A stretch of 64,000 nucleotides of DNA. Source: Enterococcus sp. DIV1094 (GTDB taxonomy: Bacteria > Bacillota > Bacilli > Lactobacillales > Enterococcaceae). Below, piece after piece: positions 10,829-20,445 of the stretch. The stretch is taken from the NCBI RefSeq assembly GCF_017316305.2, contig NZ_CP147250.1, forward strand, positions 1,976,001-2,040,000, read 5' to 3'. The notes below the pieces were generated by a model. It made no database searches and was not told the DNA's origin. It saw nothing but the letters and a program-made list of their open reading frames with translations. Both the position numbers and the translations under genes were made by a program. The first letter of the stretch is position 1. Every line of letters begins with the position of its first letter.

Positions 10829-11590
10829 ATGGATGTGAATGAGTTAGATTTGATCACGCGATTTATCTTGGAAAGGAAAGCAAATCTGCATGGTGGAATT
10901 TACCATTTAACGCAAGTAGAAATGGCGTATAACTCCAATCGAATCGAAGGATCGAGAATTTCTGAGAAGCAAACCGCCTTGATATTTGAAAATAATATTC
11001 TACCTCCTGCTGAAAATGGTGAGGCGACGAAACTAGATGATATCAAAGAAACAGAAAATCATTTCAAAGGTTTTGATTACGTGATTGAGCATATCGAAGA
11101 ACCATTATCGAATGATTTTATTAAAGAATTACACCGTATTTTGAAACGAGGAACAACCGATGAAAAAAATCCGCTGACACCTGTTGGAGAATTCAAGATT
11201 GTTCAAAATATGATTGGGTTTGGTTATGAGGAAGTTGAAACAGCAGCGCCAGAGAACGTAAGCGAAGAAATGATGGATTTAATTACGAACTACGAGAATC
11301 AAAAGAACAAAAGTTTAGCTGAGATTGCTGACTTCCATGTGAAATATGAAAGAATCCATCCTTTTGCAGATGGCAACGGACGTACAGGACGCTTGCTCAT
11401 GTTCAAAGAATGTTTGAAGCACAATGTCATGCCTTTCGTCATCAAAGATATCCATCGTGAATTTTATTATAGAGGTTTAAGTAATTGGGGAACCGAGAAC
11501 GGTTATTTGCTCGATACTTTAGGTATGAGCCAGGATATGTATGAACAGTTTTTGAAACGAATGAAATTCACAGGAGCGATTCATCACTAG
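10829..11590 (+). CDS. Fic-domain protein (class II, self-inhibited)
   Basis: Fic enzymes transfer AMP (or another nucleotide part) to target hydroxyl groups. The catalytic motif HPFADGNGRTGR is complete. Near the N-terminus SNRIEG matches the inhibitory motif S/T-x3-E-G/N, marking a class II Fic whose own helix blocks the site. I start at ATG 10829, which has GGAGAGGAGG seven bases upstream; an upstream in-frame ATG at 10781 has none. This gives 253 residues. It is alone with its own terminator. The target is unknown. Confidence 0.88.
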   Translation: MDVNELDLITRFILERKANLHGGIYHLTQVEMAYNSNRIEGSRISEKQTALIFENNILPPAENGEATKLDDIKETENHFKGFDYVIEHIEEPLSNDFIKELHRILKRGTTDEKNPLTPVGEFKIVQNMIGFGYEEVETAAPENVSEEMMDLITNYENQKNKSLAEIADFHVKYERIHPFADGNGRTGRLLMFKECLKHNVMPFVIKDIHREFYYRGLSNWGTENGYLLDTLGMSQDMYEQFLKRMKFTGAIHH

Positions 11591-11612
11591 AGTCGTTTTA
11601 GAGACAGTCAAA

Positions 11613-11650
11613 AAAGTCGAACGATGAGAAATCATCGTCCGACTTTCTTT
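11613..11650 (+). terminator. Terminator between the Fic gene and a convergent membrane gene
   Basis: AAGTCG-ACGATGA pairs across a GAAA loop with TCATCGT-CGACTT, followed by TCTTT. It overlaps the end of the convergent gene and can serve both. Confidence 0.75.
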
Positions 11651-12225
11651 AGTTTTAACCGTTGTTTGACTTTTGTTGGCAATAAAGCTGCTACGATTGA
11701 AAAAGGAATACATAAAATATACCAAGCAACCAGACGGCTATTGCCATAACGTGCATAGATCTTGAGCAATAGCGTGTGTAAAATCACTAAACCTACCAGT
11801 AAGCTAATAGCGAAGAACCATGTCGTATCCCAATCGTTCAAGTGACGCAAAGCGTTCATTGCTAAAGGATAGCCATAGAAAAATATCCCGACCATCGTAA
11901 CGCGCCAATTTTTGACGATCGTTTGGACATTCAATAGTAAAAAGAGGACAGAAAGTAAAAAAGCAATGGGCGGAAACAAACCAACAAGAAAGGAATAGAC
12001 GATTCCCCACAACAACATCCCAGGTCCTTTGATCAAGGCCGCAATGAGAAGAAAACCAGCCATCAATAGCAATTGTTGCGTAAATGTCGCAATCGTTAAC
12101 CAACCAAATAAAATCAACAATAACCAATGTAGCTTGGATTGCTTTTGTTCTTTTTGTGGAAAGAGAGTAGCACCTTTATCTTTTAAATAAGTGGCTAATT
12201 TTGGATCGATTGATTGAAAATCCAT
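11632..12225 (-). CDS. Hypothetical multi-pass membrane protein
   Basis: A 197-residue protein with a soluble start (DPKLATYLKDKGATLFP) and about six hydrophobic segments from residue 30 to 190, ending in a basic tail. ATG at 12225 has GGAGGT six bases upstream. I do not recognise a specific family. Convergent with the Fic gene and divergent from the amino acid permease gene. Confidence 0.7.
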   Translation of the reverse strand: MDFQSIDPKLATYLKDKGATLFPQKEQKQSKLHWLLLILFGWLTIATFTQQLLLMAGFLLIAALIKGPGMLLWGIVYSFLVGLFPPIAFLLSVLFLLLNVQTIVKNWRVTMVGIFFYGYPLAMNALRHLNDWDTTWFFAISLLVGLVILHTLLLKIYARYGNSRLVAWYILCIPFSIVAALLPTKVKQRLKLKKVGR

Positions 12226-12396
12226 CTGGTTACCTCCTTACAATTCCAAGTAGTCCTATTTTATAGAAGATATAGCAAAAAAACATCCGTCTTAAGAGGG
12301 ATGTTTTTCAATAAAAATTTCTGAAAAGAATGGTAAAACGAAAAGTTCTCAGTTATACTGAAAAAAATAAAAAAGAAATACGAAATGAGGAAGAGG

Positions 12397-13719
12397 ATGA
12401 AAGGGAAATTAAAACGCGAGATCAATTTGTTTGGTGCACTATCTACAGTGATGGGAACTGTGATTGGCGCCGGCGTCTTTTTTAAAACAGCAGCGGTAGT
12501 GGCAAGTACACAATCAACAAGTTTGACGTTACTCGCGTGGTTGTTAGGAGGGTTCTTAACGATCTGTGCCGGCCTAACGGTAGCTGAATTAGCCACTGCG
12601 ATTCCTGAAACCGGTGGAGCAGTCAAATATATTGAAGCAGCTTACGGTAAGTTACCAAGTTTTCTATTAGGCTGGGCACAAAGTTTGATCTACTTTCCAG
12701 CCAACATCGCGGCACTGTCGATCATCTTTGCGACACAGCTGATCAATCTTTTGCAACTACCAGCTAATTATTTATTAGTGATCGCGATTATTACGGCACT
12801 TTCTATCACTGGGTTGAATCTCCTAGGAACCAAAGTTGGTGCTTATGTTCAATCTGTTACATTAGTGATCAAGTTGATCCCGATTGCAGTGATCGTCATT
12901 TGGGGTCTTTTGACACCTGGACAAGGGACGGTTCAATTATTTCCAGTAGAAGCAGGTCAAGGTGTTTCCTGGGCAGAAGGACTAAGCGGTGCTTTGTTGG
13001 CAACACTTTTTGCTTACGATGGTTGGTTAGGTGTTGGAGCGATGGCAGGAGAAATGAAGCGTCCAGAAAAGGATTTGCCAAAAGCAATTATTCTAGGATT
13101 AAGTTTTGTGACATTCGTCTACTTATTGATCAATTTCGTCTTTTTGAAAACATTACCGATCGATCAAATTGCTGGAAACTTGAATGCTTCCTCTGATTCG
13201 TCTGCCGTTATCTTCGGTGAATTGGGAGGGAAAATTGTTACGATCGGTATTTTGATCTCTGTTTATGGGGCATTGAATGGTTATACACTGACCGGAATTC
13301 GCGTCCCTTATGCAATGGCATTAGAAAATGAATTGCCATTCAGTAAACAGTTATCGAAGCTCTCAAAAAATTTCACGGTTCCATATGTACCTGCGTTATT
13401 CCAACTAGCGATTGCATGTATCATGATGAGCTTAGGATCATTTGATTTTCTGACGGATATGCTGATTTTTGTGATGTGGCTATTTAGCTTATTGATTTTC
13501 ATTGGCGTATTCATTTTAAGAAAGAAAGCGCCTGAAATGCCTCGTCCTTATAAAGTGCCTTTCTATCCGGTGATACCGATCATCGCGATCTTAGGAGCAA
13601 TCTTTATTTTAGGAATGACACTGATCACACAAACGAATCTAGCGATGATCGGCATCTTAGTGACATTGTTAGGTGTGCCTGTGTTTTATTACAAAAAAAG
13701 ACAATCGGAAAGTAAATAA
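12397..13719 (+). CDS. APC-superfamily amino acid permease (SteT/YkbA-like)
   Basis: Membrane amino acid transporter with about 12 helices. The first helix carries the unwound GTVIGAGVF motif, and the following helix has the family pattern ETGGAVKYIEAAYG. Resemblance is closest to serine/threonine exchangers (SteT) of the LAT group; substrate not certain. ATG at 12397 is favoured since GAGG lies at 12387-12390; an in-frame ATG at 12385 lacks a site. Monocistronic, with terminator at 13778. Confidence 0.85.
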   Translation: MKGKLKREINLFGALSTVMGTVIGAGVFFKTAAVVASTQSTSLTLLAWLLGGFLTICAGLTVAELATAIPETGGAVKYIEAAYGKLPSFLLGWAQSLIYFPANIAALSIIFATQLINLLQLPANYLLVIAIITALSITGLNLLGTKVGAYVQSVTLVIKLIPIAVIVIWGLLTPGQGTVQLFPVEAGQGVSWAEGLSGALLATLFAYDGWLGVGAMAGEMKRPEKDLPKAIILGLSFVTFVYLLINFVFLKTLPIDQIAGNLNASSDSSAVIFGELGGKIVTIGILISVYGALNGYTLTGIRVPYAMALENELPFSKQLSKLSKNFTVPYVPALFQLAIACIMMSLGSFDFLTDMLIFVMWLFSLLIFIGVFILRKKAPEMPRPYKVPFYPVIPIIAILGAIFILGMTLITQTNLAMIGILVTLLGVPVFYYKKRQSESK

Positions 13720-13776
13720 GTTTCGATTGAAAAAGTGGAGACGTTAGTTCTCTTGCGTCCTCTAACACTGAATAAA

Positions 13777-13834
13777 CGACGGGAATAAAAGTGACTTCTC
13801 TAAGGAGAACACTTTTATCCCGTCTTGTTTTTTT
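13777..13834 (+). terminator. Terminator after the amino acid permease
   Basis: GACGGGA-TAAAAGTG and its complement CACTTTTATCCCGTC enclose a second small stem, followed by TTGTTTTTTT. Confidence 0.8.
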
Positions 13835-13921
13835 CGTAACAGATATCATGTTTTTTAGTCGTTGAGACTTCTTTAAAGCCTATTTATATGCTAAAGTAAT
13901 GAATGAAAAGGAGAGATAAAA

Positions 13922-14690
13922 ATGATATTTGATTCTCATACTCATTTGAACGCAGAACAATTCAATGAGGATATCCCTGAAACGATCCAGCGTGCAGAAG
14001 AACTAGGTGTGACTAAAATGGCAGTCGTAGGTTTTGATACGCCGACGATCGAAAAGTCTTTGATGCTTAGTCAAGATTACCCAAATATTTATAGCATTAT
14101 CGGTTGGCATCCCACGGAAGCTGGCAGCTATACGAAAGAAATCGAAAATAAACTACAAGAACAATTGACTTTACCCAAAGTAGTTGCTTTAGGTGAGATC
14201 GGATTGGATTACTACTGGATGGAAGATCCTAAAGAAGTCCAAGACAAAATCTTCCGAAGACAGATCGCGATCGCTAAAGAGATGCGCCTACCGATCAGCA
14301 TCCATACGAGAGATGCGTTAGAAGATACGTATAAGGTTTTAAAAGAAGAAGACATCCGAGATATCGGTGGGATCATGCATAGCTTCAGTGGTGATTTTGA
14401 GTGGGCAAAACGTTTCCTTGATTTAGGGATGCACATTTCCTTTAGTGGCGTAGTCACATTCAAAAAGGCATTAGATGTGCAGGAAGCTGCCACAAATGTA
14501 CCATTGGATCGGCTGTTGGTCGAAACGGATGCACCTTATTTAGCACCTGTACCGTATCGTGGCAAAAGAAATGAACCGGGCTATACACGTTACACAGTAG
14601 AAAAGATCGCAGAACTTCGTCAGCTACCGATGGAAGAAGTAGCTGCACAGACATGGGAAAACGCCCATCGTTTGTTTGGATTAGCAGAGC

Positions 14691-14698
<8 letters not shown>
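13922..14698 (+). CDS. tatD: TatD-family metal-dependent DNase
   Basis: TIM-barrel hydrolase with two divalent metals. The HxH motif is in DSHTHLN (residues 4-10), followed by [14 protein letters not shown] and ETDAPYLAP. The 258-residue length is usual. First gene of tatD-rnmV-rsmA, conserved in Bacillota; its 3' end overlaps rnmV by 8 bp. Start ATG 13922 behind AAGGAGAG. Family members have 3'-5' DNase or RNase activity; the exact role here is inferred. Confidence 0.92.
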
Positions 14699-16137
<1,439 letters not shown>

Positions 16138-16187
16138 AGCAATCAGTCTAAGACATGAAAAAACGTCTAAAAGATGAATCATCAGAC

Positions 16188-16232
16188 ACCTCTTGAGAAA
16201 ATAAGCTTAGCTATTTTTTTCAAGAGGTTCTT
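16188..16232 (+). terminator. Terminator after rsmA
   Basis: CCTCTTGA and TCAAGAGG (16190-16229) enclose an inner AATAAGCT/AGCTATT stem, followed by TTCTTATT. Confidence 0.6.
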
Positions 16233-16310
16233 ATTATCTTAAAAACAGTTTTTTTGGCGTACTTACTCGACTTTAGAAGATGTAAGGTGTCTGCTTCTTT
16301 TTGCCTTTAG

Positions 16311-16370
16311 GTGTCTTGACACATTGATGATTTAGCAGTACAATAAGTCAAAATGAATGTGTCAAGACAC
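16311..16370 (+). promoter_or_regulatory. niaX promoter with paired NiaR operators
   Basis: GTGTCTTGACACATT (16311-16325) and its exact inverted copy (16356-16370) are separated by 30 bp. The GTGTCTTGACAC core fits the NiaR (niacin repressor) site. A sigma-A promoter lies within: TTGACA 16316-16321, 17-bp spacer, TACAAT 16339-16344. One operator covers the -35 and the other lies just past the start point. Confidence 0.8.
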
Positions 16371-16386
16371 GTTAAGGAGTAAAAAA

Positions 16387-17013
16387 ATGAAAACAAATTC
16401 TGTAAGAAAACTGACAATTTCCGCTTTGCTGATTGGGATGGGGATTCTTATCCCGATGATCATGCCTAAAATCGTGATCCCCCCTGCATCATTTACACTT
16501 GCTTCCCATGTGCCATTATTTATCGCAATGTTCTTTTCACCAGGTGTCGCTGTTGCAGTAGAACTAGGTACAACATTTGGCTTCTTCTTGACTACACCAG
16601 TGATTATTGCACTTCGCGCATTGTCTCATTTGGTGTTTGCGCTGATCGGCGCATGGTATTTACAAAAAAAACCAGGAATCGTCTTAAAAGACGGAGAGTT
16701 CACTTTATTGAACTGGCGCTTTCAAGGATTTAATTTCCTAATTGGTGTGATCCATTCGATTGTTGAGATGATTGTCGTCAGTGTGTTCTTCTTTATTGGA
16801 AACATGCCTGAAACATACTACGCAGAAGGGTACTTCTATACAGTATTCATCTTGATGGGGATCGGTGGTTTGATCCACAGTTTAGTGGATTACAATATTG
16901 CTTATTTTATCGCTGGTACATTAAGCAAATTTTTCGACGTACCAGTTTTCACTGCCGCAAAAAAACAGCAAAAGAACGAGATCATGCAAGGAACGATCAA
17001 AAGAACTGTTTAG
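16387..17013 (+). CDS. niaX: Niacin ECF transporter S component NiaX
   Basis: Substrate-binding membrane subunit of an energy-coupling-factor transporter, about six helices, 208 residues from ATG 16387 (AAGGAG at 16374). The niacin assignment rests on the two NiaR operators at the promoter plus sequence character (SFTLASHVPLFIAMFFSPG, ECF S-component like). It would use a shared EcfAA'T module, which is not in the window. Niacin uptake feeds NAD salvage. Confidence 0.8.
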   Translation: MKTNSVRKLTISALLIGMGILIPMIMPKIVIPPASFTLASHVPLFIAMFFSPGVAVAVELGTTFGFFLTTPVIIALRALSHLVFALIGAWYLQKKPGIVLKDGEFTLLNWRFQGFNFLIGVIHSIVEMIVVSVFFFIGNMPETYYAEGYFYTVFILMGIGGLIHSLVDYNIAYFIAGTLSKFFDVPVFTAAKKQQKNEIMQGTIKRTV

Positions 17014-17036
17014 TTATTGAAGAAATCAAAACAAAG

Positions 17037-17068
17037 CCCAACGATCACAAGATCGTTGGGACTTTTAT
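17037..17068 (+). terminator. Terminator after niaX
   Basis: CCCAACGATC-ACAA-GATCGTTGGG followed by ACTTTTATTT; a compact perfect hairpin. Confidence 0.85.
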
Positions 17069-17089
17069 TTATCATCGATTGTTTATAGA

Positions 17090-18199
17090 TTATGGGATCG
17101 TAATGACGTCTTCTGTATCTTTATCAAAGAAATGCCCTTTATTGATGTTGAAGGCAAGATCGATCATTTCTCCTGGTTTATGGAAGTCGCGAGCGTCAAC
17201 TTTTGAAATGAACTCTGTTGTTCCAGTGCGAGTATAAAGCATTGTTTCTGCACCAAGTAATTCGGATACGACAACTTCTGAATTGACGACGGTTTCTGGT
17301 GAGGCATCCAAAACGACTTGCTCACTATGGATATCTTCTGGACGGATACCAAAGACAAGTTCTTTTCCTTCGTAGCCTTTTTCAACCAAGACTTTGTTTT
17401 TACCTTCAGGGATTCTTAGTTTTAACCCATGGCCATCTGAGATCACGCCTTGGTTTAGTGTGACACTGAAAAAGTTCATGGCAGGTGAGCCGATGAAACC
17501 AGCGACAAACATATTGACTGGTGTATCATAAACTTCTTTCGGTGAACCGATTTGTTGGATAAATCCATCTTTCATGATAACGATACGATCTGCCATCGTC
17601 ATCGCTTCTGTTTGGTCATGGGTAACATAGATCGTTGTCGTTTCTAGACGTTGGTGTAATTTTGCGATTTCGGCACGCATAGCAACACGTAGTTTCGCGT
17701 CCAAGTTTGACAATGGCTCATCCATCAAGAAGACTTTTGCATCACGTACGATGGCACGACCTAAAGCCACACGCTGACGTTGTCCACCTGAAAGAGCAGC
17801 TGGTTTCCGTTTTAAGTATTCAGTCAAACCAAGGATCTCCGCAGCATTTTCCACACGTTGTTTGATGTCTGCTTTGTCATATTTACGTAATTTCAAACCA
17901 AACGCCATGTTGTCGAACACCGTCATGTGAGGGTATAAGGCATAGTTCTGGAATACCATCGCAATATCACGATCTTTAGGAGCAACATCATTCATTACTT
18001 TGCCGCCGATGTTCAATTCACCTTCAGAAATATCTTCAAGACCAGCGATCATACGAAGTGTCGTTGATTTCCCACAACCGGAAGGACCAACGAATACGAT
18101 AAATTCACGATCTTTGATTGCCAAGTTAAAGTCAGTAACAGAATAATTTTCTGCGTTATCATATTTCTTGTATACATTTTTCAGAGCCATTTCTACCAT
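17090..18199 (-). CDS. msmK: Sugar ABC transporter ATPase, MsmK/UgpC type
   Basis: Carbohydrate-importer ATPase (CUT1). Walker [10 protein letters not shown], signature LSGGQRQR, Walker [17 protein letters not shown] and H-loop [15 protein letters not shown] are seen, followed by the TOBE/OB regulatory domain ([16 protein letters not shown]). Such ATPases in lactic acid bacteria often serve several sugar importers, which fits its lone position without permeases. Start chosen at ATG 18199 (MVEMALKN); ATG 18190 and GTG 18211 are alternatives and none has a strong ribosome binding site. Its promoter carries a cre site. Confidence 0.88.
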   Translation of the reverse strand: MVEMALKNVYKKYDNAENYSVTDFNLAIKDREFIVFVGPSGCGKSTTLRMIAGLEDISEGELNIGGKVMNDVAPKDRDIAMVFQNYALYPHMTVFDNMAFGLKLRKYDKADIKQRVENAAEILGLTEYLKRKPAALSGGQRQRVALGRAIVRDAKVFLMDEPLSNLDAKLRVAMRAEIAKLHQRLETTTIYVTHDQTEAMTMADRIVIMKDGFIQQIGSPKEVYDTPVNMFVAGFIGSPAMNFFSVTLNQGVISDGHGLKLRIPEGKNKVLVEKGYEGKELVFGIRPEDIHSEQVVLDASPETVVNSEVVVSELLGAETMLYTRTGTTEFISKVDARDFHKPGEMIDLAFNINKGHFFDKDTEDVITIP

Positions 18200-18241
18200 C
18201 GAACAAACCACGCTTTCTTTTTTCTTTTATTTGATGTGTTT

Positions 18242-18271
18242 AGTATAGTTGAAAGCGCTATCTATAATCAA
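18242..18271 (-). promoter_or_regulatory. msmK promoter with CcpA cre site
   Basis: Minus strand TTGATT (18266-18271), 18-bp spacer, TATACT (18242-18247). The spacer contains TGAAAGCGCTATCT (18250-18263 read on the plus strand), fitting the cre consensus TGWAARCGYTWNCW at every position. Binding there would block RNA polymerase, giving carbon catabolite repression. Confidence 0.75.
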
Positions 18272-18516
18272 TGTCACAATGAACAAGAATTCGTGGAATC
18301 TTTCGTCAATGTGTACAAAATAGAATAAATGATGTTCATGAAGCAAATCTTTCAATAATGAGAGAAAACTCCAGCAATATGGCAATTTAATTTGGGGGCT
18401 TTTACTGCTCGATTTATCAAAGATTTACCGTGTATTCACTATCTTAGAGCGTATAATACTTTGTAGATATTAAGAGATATAAAAAGGAGGCAACCAAGAA
18501 ACCAAAATTTGATTTT

Positions 18517-18549
18517 CATGTTAAATGAAGATAAATTCAATTTAACATG
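18517..18549. promoter_or_regulatory. Inverted repeat upstream of the antitoxin gene
   Basis: CATGTTAAAT (18517-18526) and ATTTAACATG (18540-18549) form a perfect 10-bp dyad just before the MazE-like gene, a fitting place for antitoxin autoregulation. It is not followed by a T-run. Confidence 0.5.
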
Positions 18550-18567
18550 AGCTGGGAGATGATAATA

Positions 18568-18801
18568 ATGGAAACGACTGTTAGAAAGATTGGAAATTCT
18601 GTAGGAGCGATTTTTCCCAAAGATATTTCTCCAGAAGTTGGAAAAATATATACGATTATAAAAATAGGTGAAACATATGTATTAAAGCCCAAAAAAGAAG
18701 ATATTTTCAAGAGTCCAGAGGCATGGGCAGTCTTTAGAGAGTCAATTACCCAAGAAGATAAAGAGTGGGATGAAATGGACCTTGAGGGAGAGGAACTATA
18801 A
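18568..18801 (+). CDS. MazE/AbrB-type antitoxin
   Basis: A 77-residue protein with an N-terminal SpoVT/AbrB-like swapped-hairpin DNA-binding part (TTVRKIGNSVGAIFPKDI) and an acidic C-terminal tail (EEDKEWDEMDLEGEEL type), the pattern of MazE-family antitoxins. ATG 18568 is chosen because it starts the domain; GGGAG lies eleven bases upstream. Followed 4 bp later by a damaged mazF, so it is probably now an orphan. Confidence 0.75.
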   Translation: METTVRKIGNSVGAIFPKDISPEVGKIYTIIKIGETYVLKPKKEDIFKSPEAWAVFRESITQEDKEWDEMDLEGEEL

Positions 18802-18805
18802 ATAA

Positions 18806-19034
18806 ATGGATGATCCAAAGCAAAAAGATATTGTGTGGCTGGATTTTGATTCAGCTAGAGGAAAGAAAATTTGATACATATATTAAGATCAAAGAACCAC
18901 AAATAATTTCTGGACAAGTTGTTACACATCAGTTGCGTTCAATTGACTACACCGCTAGAAACATAATAAAAATTGAACAATGGGCTATTCTGACATGGGT
19001 TGATGTACTAGAAGTCCTTAATATGTTTGTATAG
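18806..19034 (+). pseudogene. mazF/pemK toxin gene with an internal out-of-frame deletion
   Basis: From ATG 18806 the frame reads MDDPKQKDIVWLDFDSARGKKI and stops. The N-terminal DIVWLDFD is the MazF/PemK opening strand. In another frame the sequence then runs directly into FDTYIKI and GQVVTHQLRSIDYTARN, the conserved MazF C-terminal half. About 35-40 residues that normally lie between, including the conserved RRP and PITS regions, are absent. So the toxin has lost its middle and its frame and cannot be active. Confidence 0.8.
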
Positions 19035-19097
19035 GAAGTTGTAGAATATCAAACCAGAAAGAAATTTGTTACACTGGTAGAAAAGGAGCGATGACAG

Positions 19098-19529
19098 ATG
19101 AAGATAGCATTGATTGCACATGATCGCAAAAAAGAATTGATGATCAAATTTACTACTGCCTATAAAACGATACTTGAACAACATGAACTATTCGCGACAG
19201 GGACGACCGGACAAAAGATTGCAGAAGCGACAGGACTATCCGTCCATCGATTCAACTCAGGGCCTTTAGGCGGGGATCAACAGATTGGGGCGATGATCTC
19301 GGAAGATGAATTGGATCTAGTGATTTTCCTTCGTGATCCTTTAGCGGCTCAACCGCATGAGCCTGATGTGACTGCGTTGATCCGATTAGCTGATGTTTAT
19401 GATATCCCTTTAGCAACGAATATCGGTACCGCAGAAGTTTTATTGCGAGGACTTGAAGCAGGGTTTTTCAAGTTCCGAGAAGTCATCCATGAAGAGGGCA
19501 GCAAGATTCCTTTTCCCAACCATCTATAA
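19098..19529 (+). CDS. mgsA: Methylglyoxal synthase
   Basis: Converts dihydroxyacetone phosphate to methylglyoxal and phosphate, an overflow route of glycolysis. It begins [12 protein letters not shown] with catalytic Asp9, then [17 protein letters not shown] and [14 protein letters not shown], all diagnostic. The 143-residue length is typical. ATG 19098, with AAGGAG eleven bases before. Confidence 0.93.
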   Translation: MKIALIAHDRKKELMIKFTTAYKTILEQHELFATGTTGQKIAEATGLSVHRFNSGPLGGDQQIGAMISEDELDLVIFLRDPLAAQPHEPDVTALIRLADVYDIPLATNIGTAEVLLRGLEAGFFKFREVIHEEGSKIPFPNHL

Positions 19530-19627
19530 AAATTCGTGTTTTGTGGTTATTCATTAGGATTTGTTTGTTAAATGTCTGTTACGTTACGAACTAATGAATT
19601 GTTTTTGATAGAAATATTAGTTTTTTA

Positions 19628-19657
19628 TTTACACAGAATCCTTTTCTATGCTATAGT
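19628..19657 (+). promoter_or_regulatory. folT promoter
   Basis: TTTACA (19628-19633), 18-bp spacer, TATAGT (19652-19657) with an extended TGC before the -10. Transcription would start about 20 bp ahead of the riboswitch. Confidence 0.6.
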
Positions 19658-19683
19658 TTGTCTGGGATAAATTCCCACTATCA

Positions 19684-19782
19684 ACAGAGTAGAAAGTAAA
19701 GCGTTAAGTGCTTAGAGGATGGGATGTTGCCTCTAGGACGAAGGACATTTGTTCGCGGTTTTATTTTCGCATTCGCTGCATG
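19684..19782 (+). ncRNA. Tetrahydrofolate (THF) riboswitch
   Basis: The leader carries the conserved THF-riboswitch blocks in order: GAGTAGA, GCGTTAAGTG (19701-19710), GGGATGTTGCC, GACGAA, GCGGT and a closing GCATTCGCT. Paired arms AGAGG/CCTCT enclose GATGGGATGTTG. It lies just upstream of folT, whose ribosome binding site at 19801 it could control. Confidence 0.85.
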
Positions 19783-19816
19783 AAACATGTAGCAGCTCTT
19801 AAAGGAGATGCTAGAA

Positions 19817-20350
19817 ATGAAGAAAAATCGTTTAGATGCTCGTATGATTACGATCATGGGACTGTTGATCGCCTTGATGGTCACGCTGTCTCGCTTAGTT
19901 TCATTTGAAACACCATTACTCAAAATCAGTGTAACATTCATTCCCCAAGTGGTCATGGGTATTTTATTTGGCCCATTTTGGACAGGGATCGGGTCTGTTT
20001 TAGCTGATGTCGTGGGTATGGCATTATTTCCTAAATCTGTCTTTTTCATCGGCTTCACGTTGAATGCTTTTATTGAAGGAGCGATTTATGGTTTCTTTTT
20101 CTATCGCAAAGAGATCACTTGGAAAAATGCGATCTTAGCAACACTTAGTGTGACAGTGCTCATTAGTTTGATCCTGACACCACTATGGTTAGTCATTATG
20201 TACCAAGTACCGATGAACTGGGTATTTTGGGGACCACGTTTATTAAGAGCCATTATCTGGGTGCCAATCCAATCAATCATGATCTACGTGATTGGGCGTG
20301 CCATGCCATATAAAAGAATTTTGCGGAGTTTAACGACGCATACAAAATAA
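19817..20350 (+). CDS. folT: Folate ECF transporter S component FolT
   Basis: A 177-residue membrane protein with about six helices; FIPQVVMGILFGPFWTGIGSVLADVVG is the conserved S-component core. The THF riboswitch in its leader supports folate as substrate. It would share the general EcfAA'T energising module. ATG 19817 chosen (AAAGGAG at 19801-19807); ATG 19808 is too close to the site. Confidence 0.85.
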   Translation: MKKNRLDARMITIMGLLIALMVTLSRLVSFETPLLKISVTFIPQVVMGILFGPFWTGIGSVLADVVGMALFPKSVFFIGFTLNAFIEGAIYGFFFYRKEITWKNAILATLSVTVLISLILTPLWLVIMYQVPMNWVFWGPRLLRAIIWVPIQSIMIYVIGRAMPYKRILRSLTTHTK

Positions 20351-20352
20351 AA

Positions 20353-20394
20353 AAACAAGCAGTCTTCCCATCCCAGAAGACTGCTTGTTTTTTT
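20353..20394 (+). terminator. Terminator after folT
   Basis: AACAAGCAGTCTT and AAGACTGCTTGTT form the stem, followed by TTTTTT. Its symmetry lets it act in both directions. Confidence 0.85.
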
Positions 20395-20445
20395 ATCTAT
20401 AGGAGACGAAACATTTTTGTTCCGACTTCTCTCTACAAATGCTCA

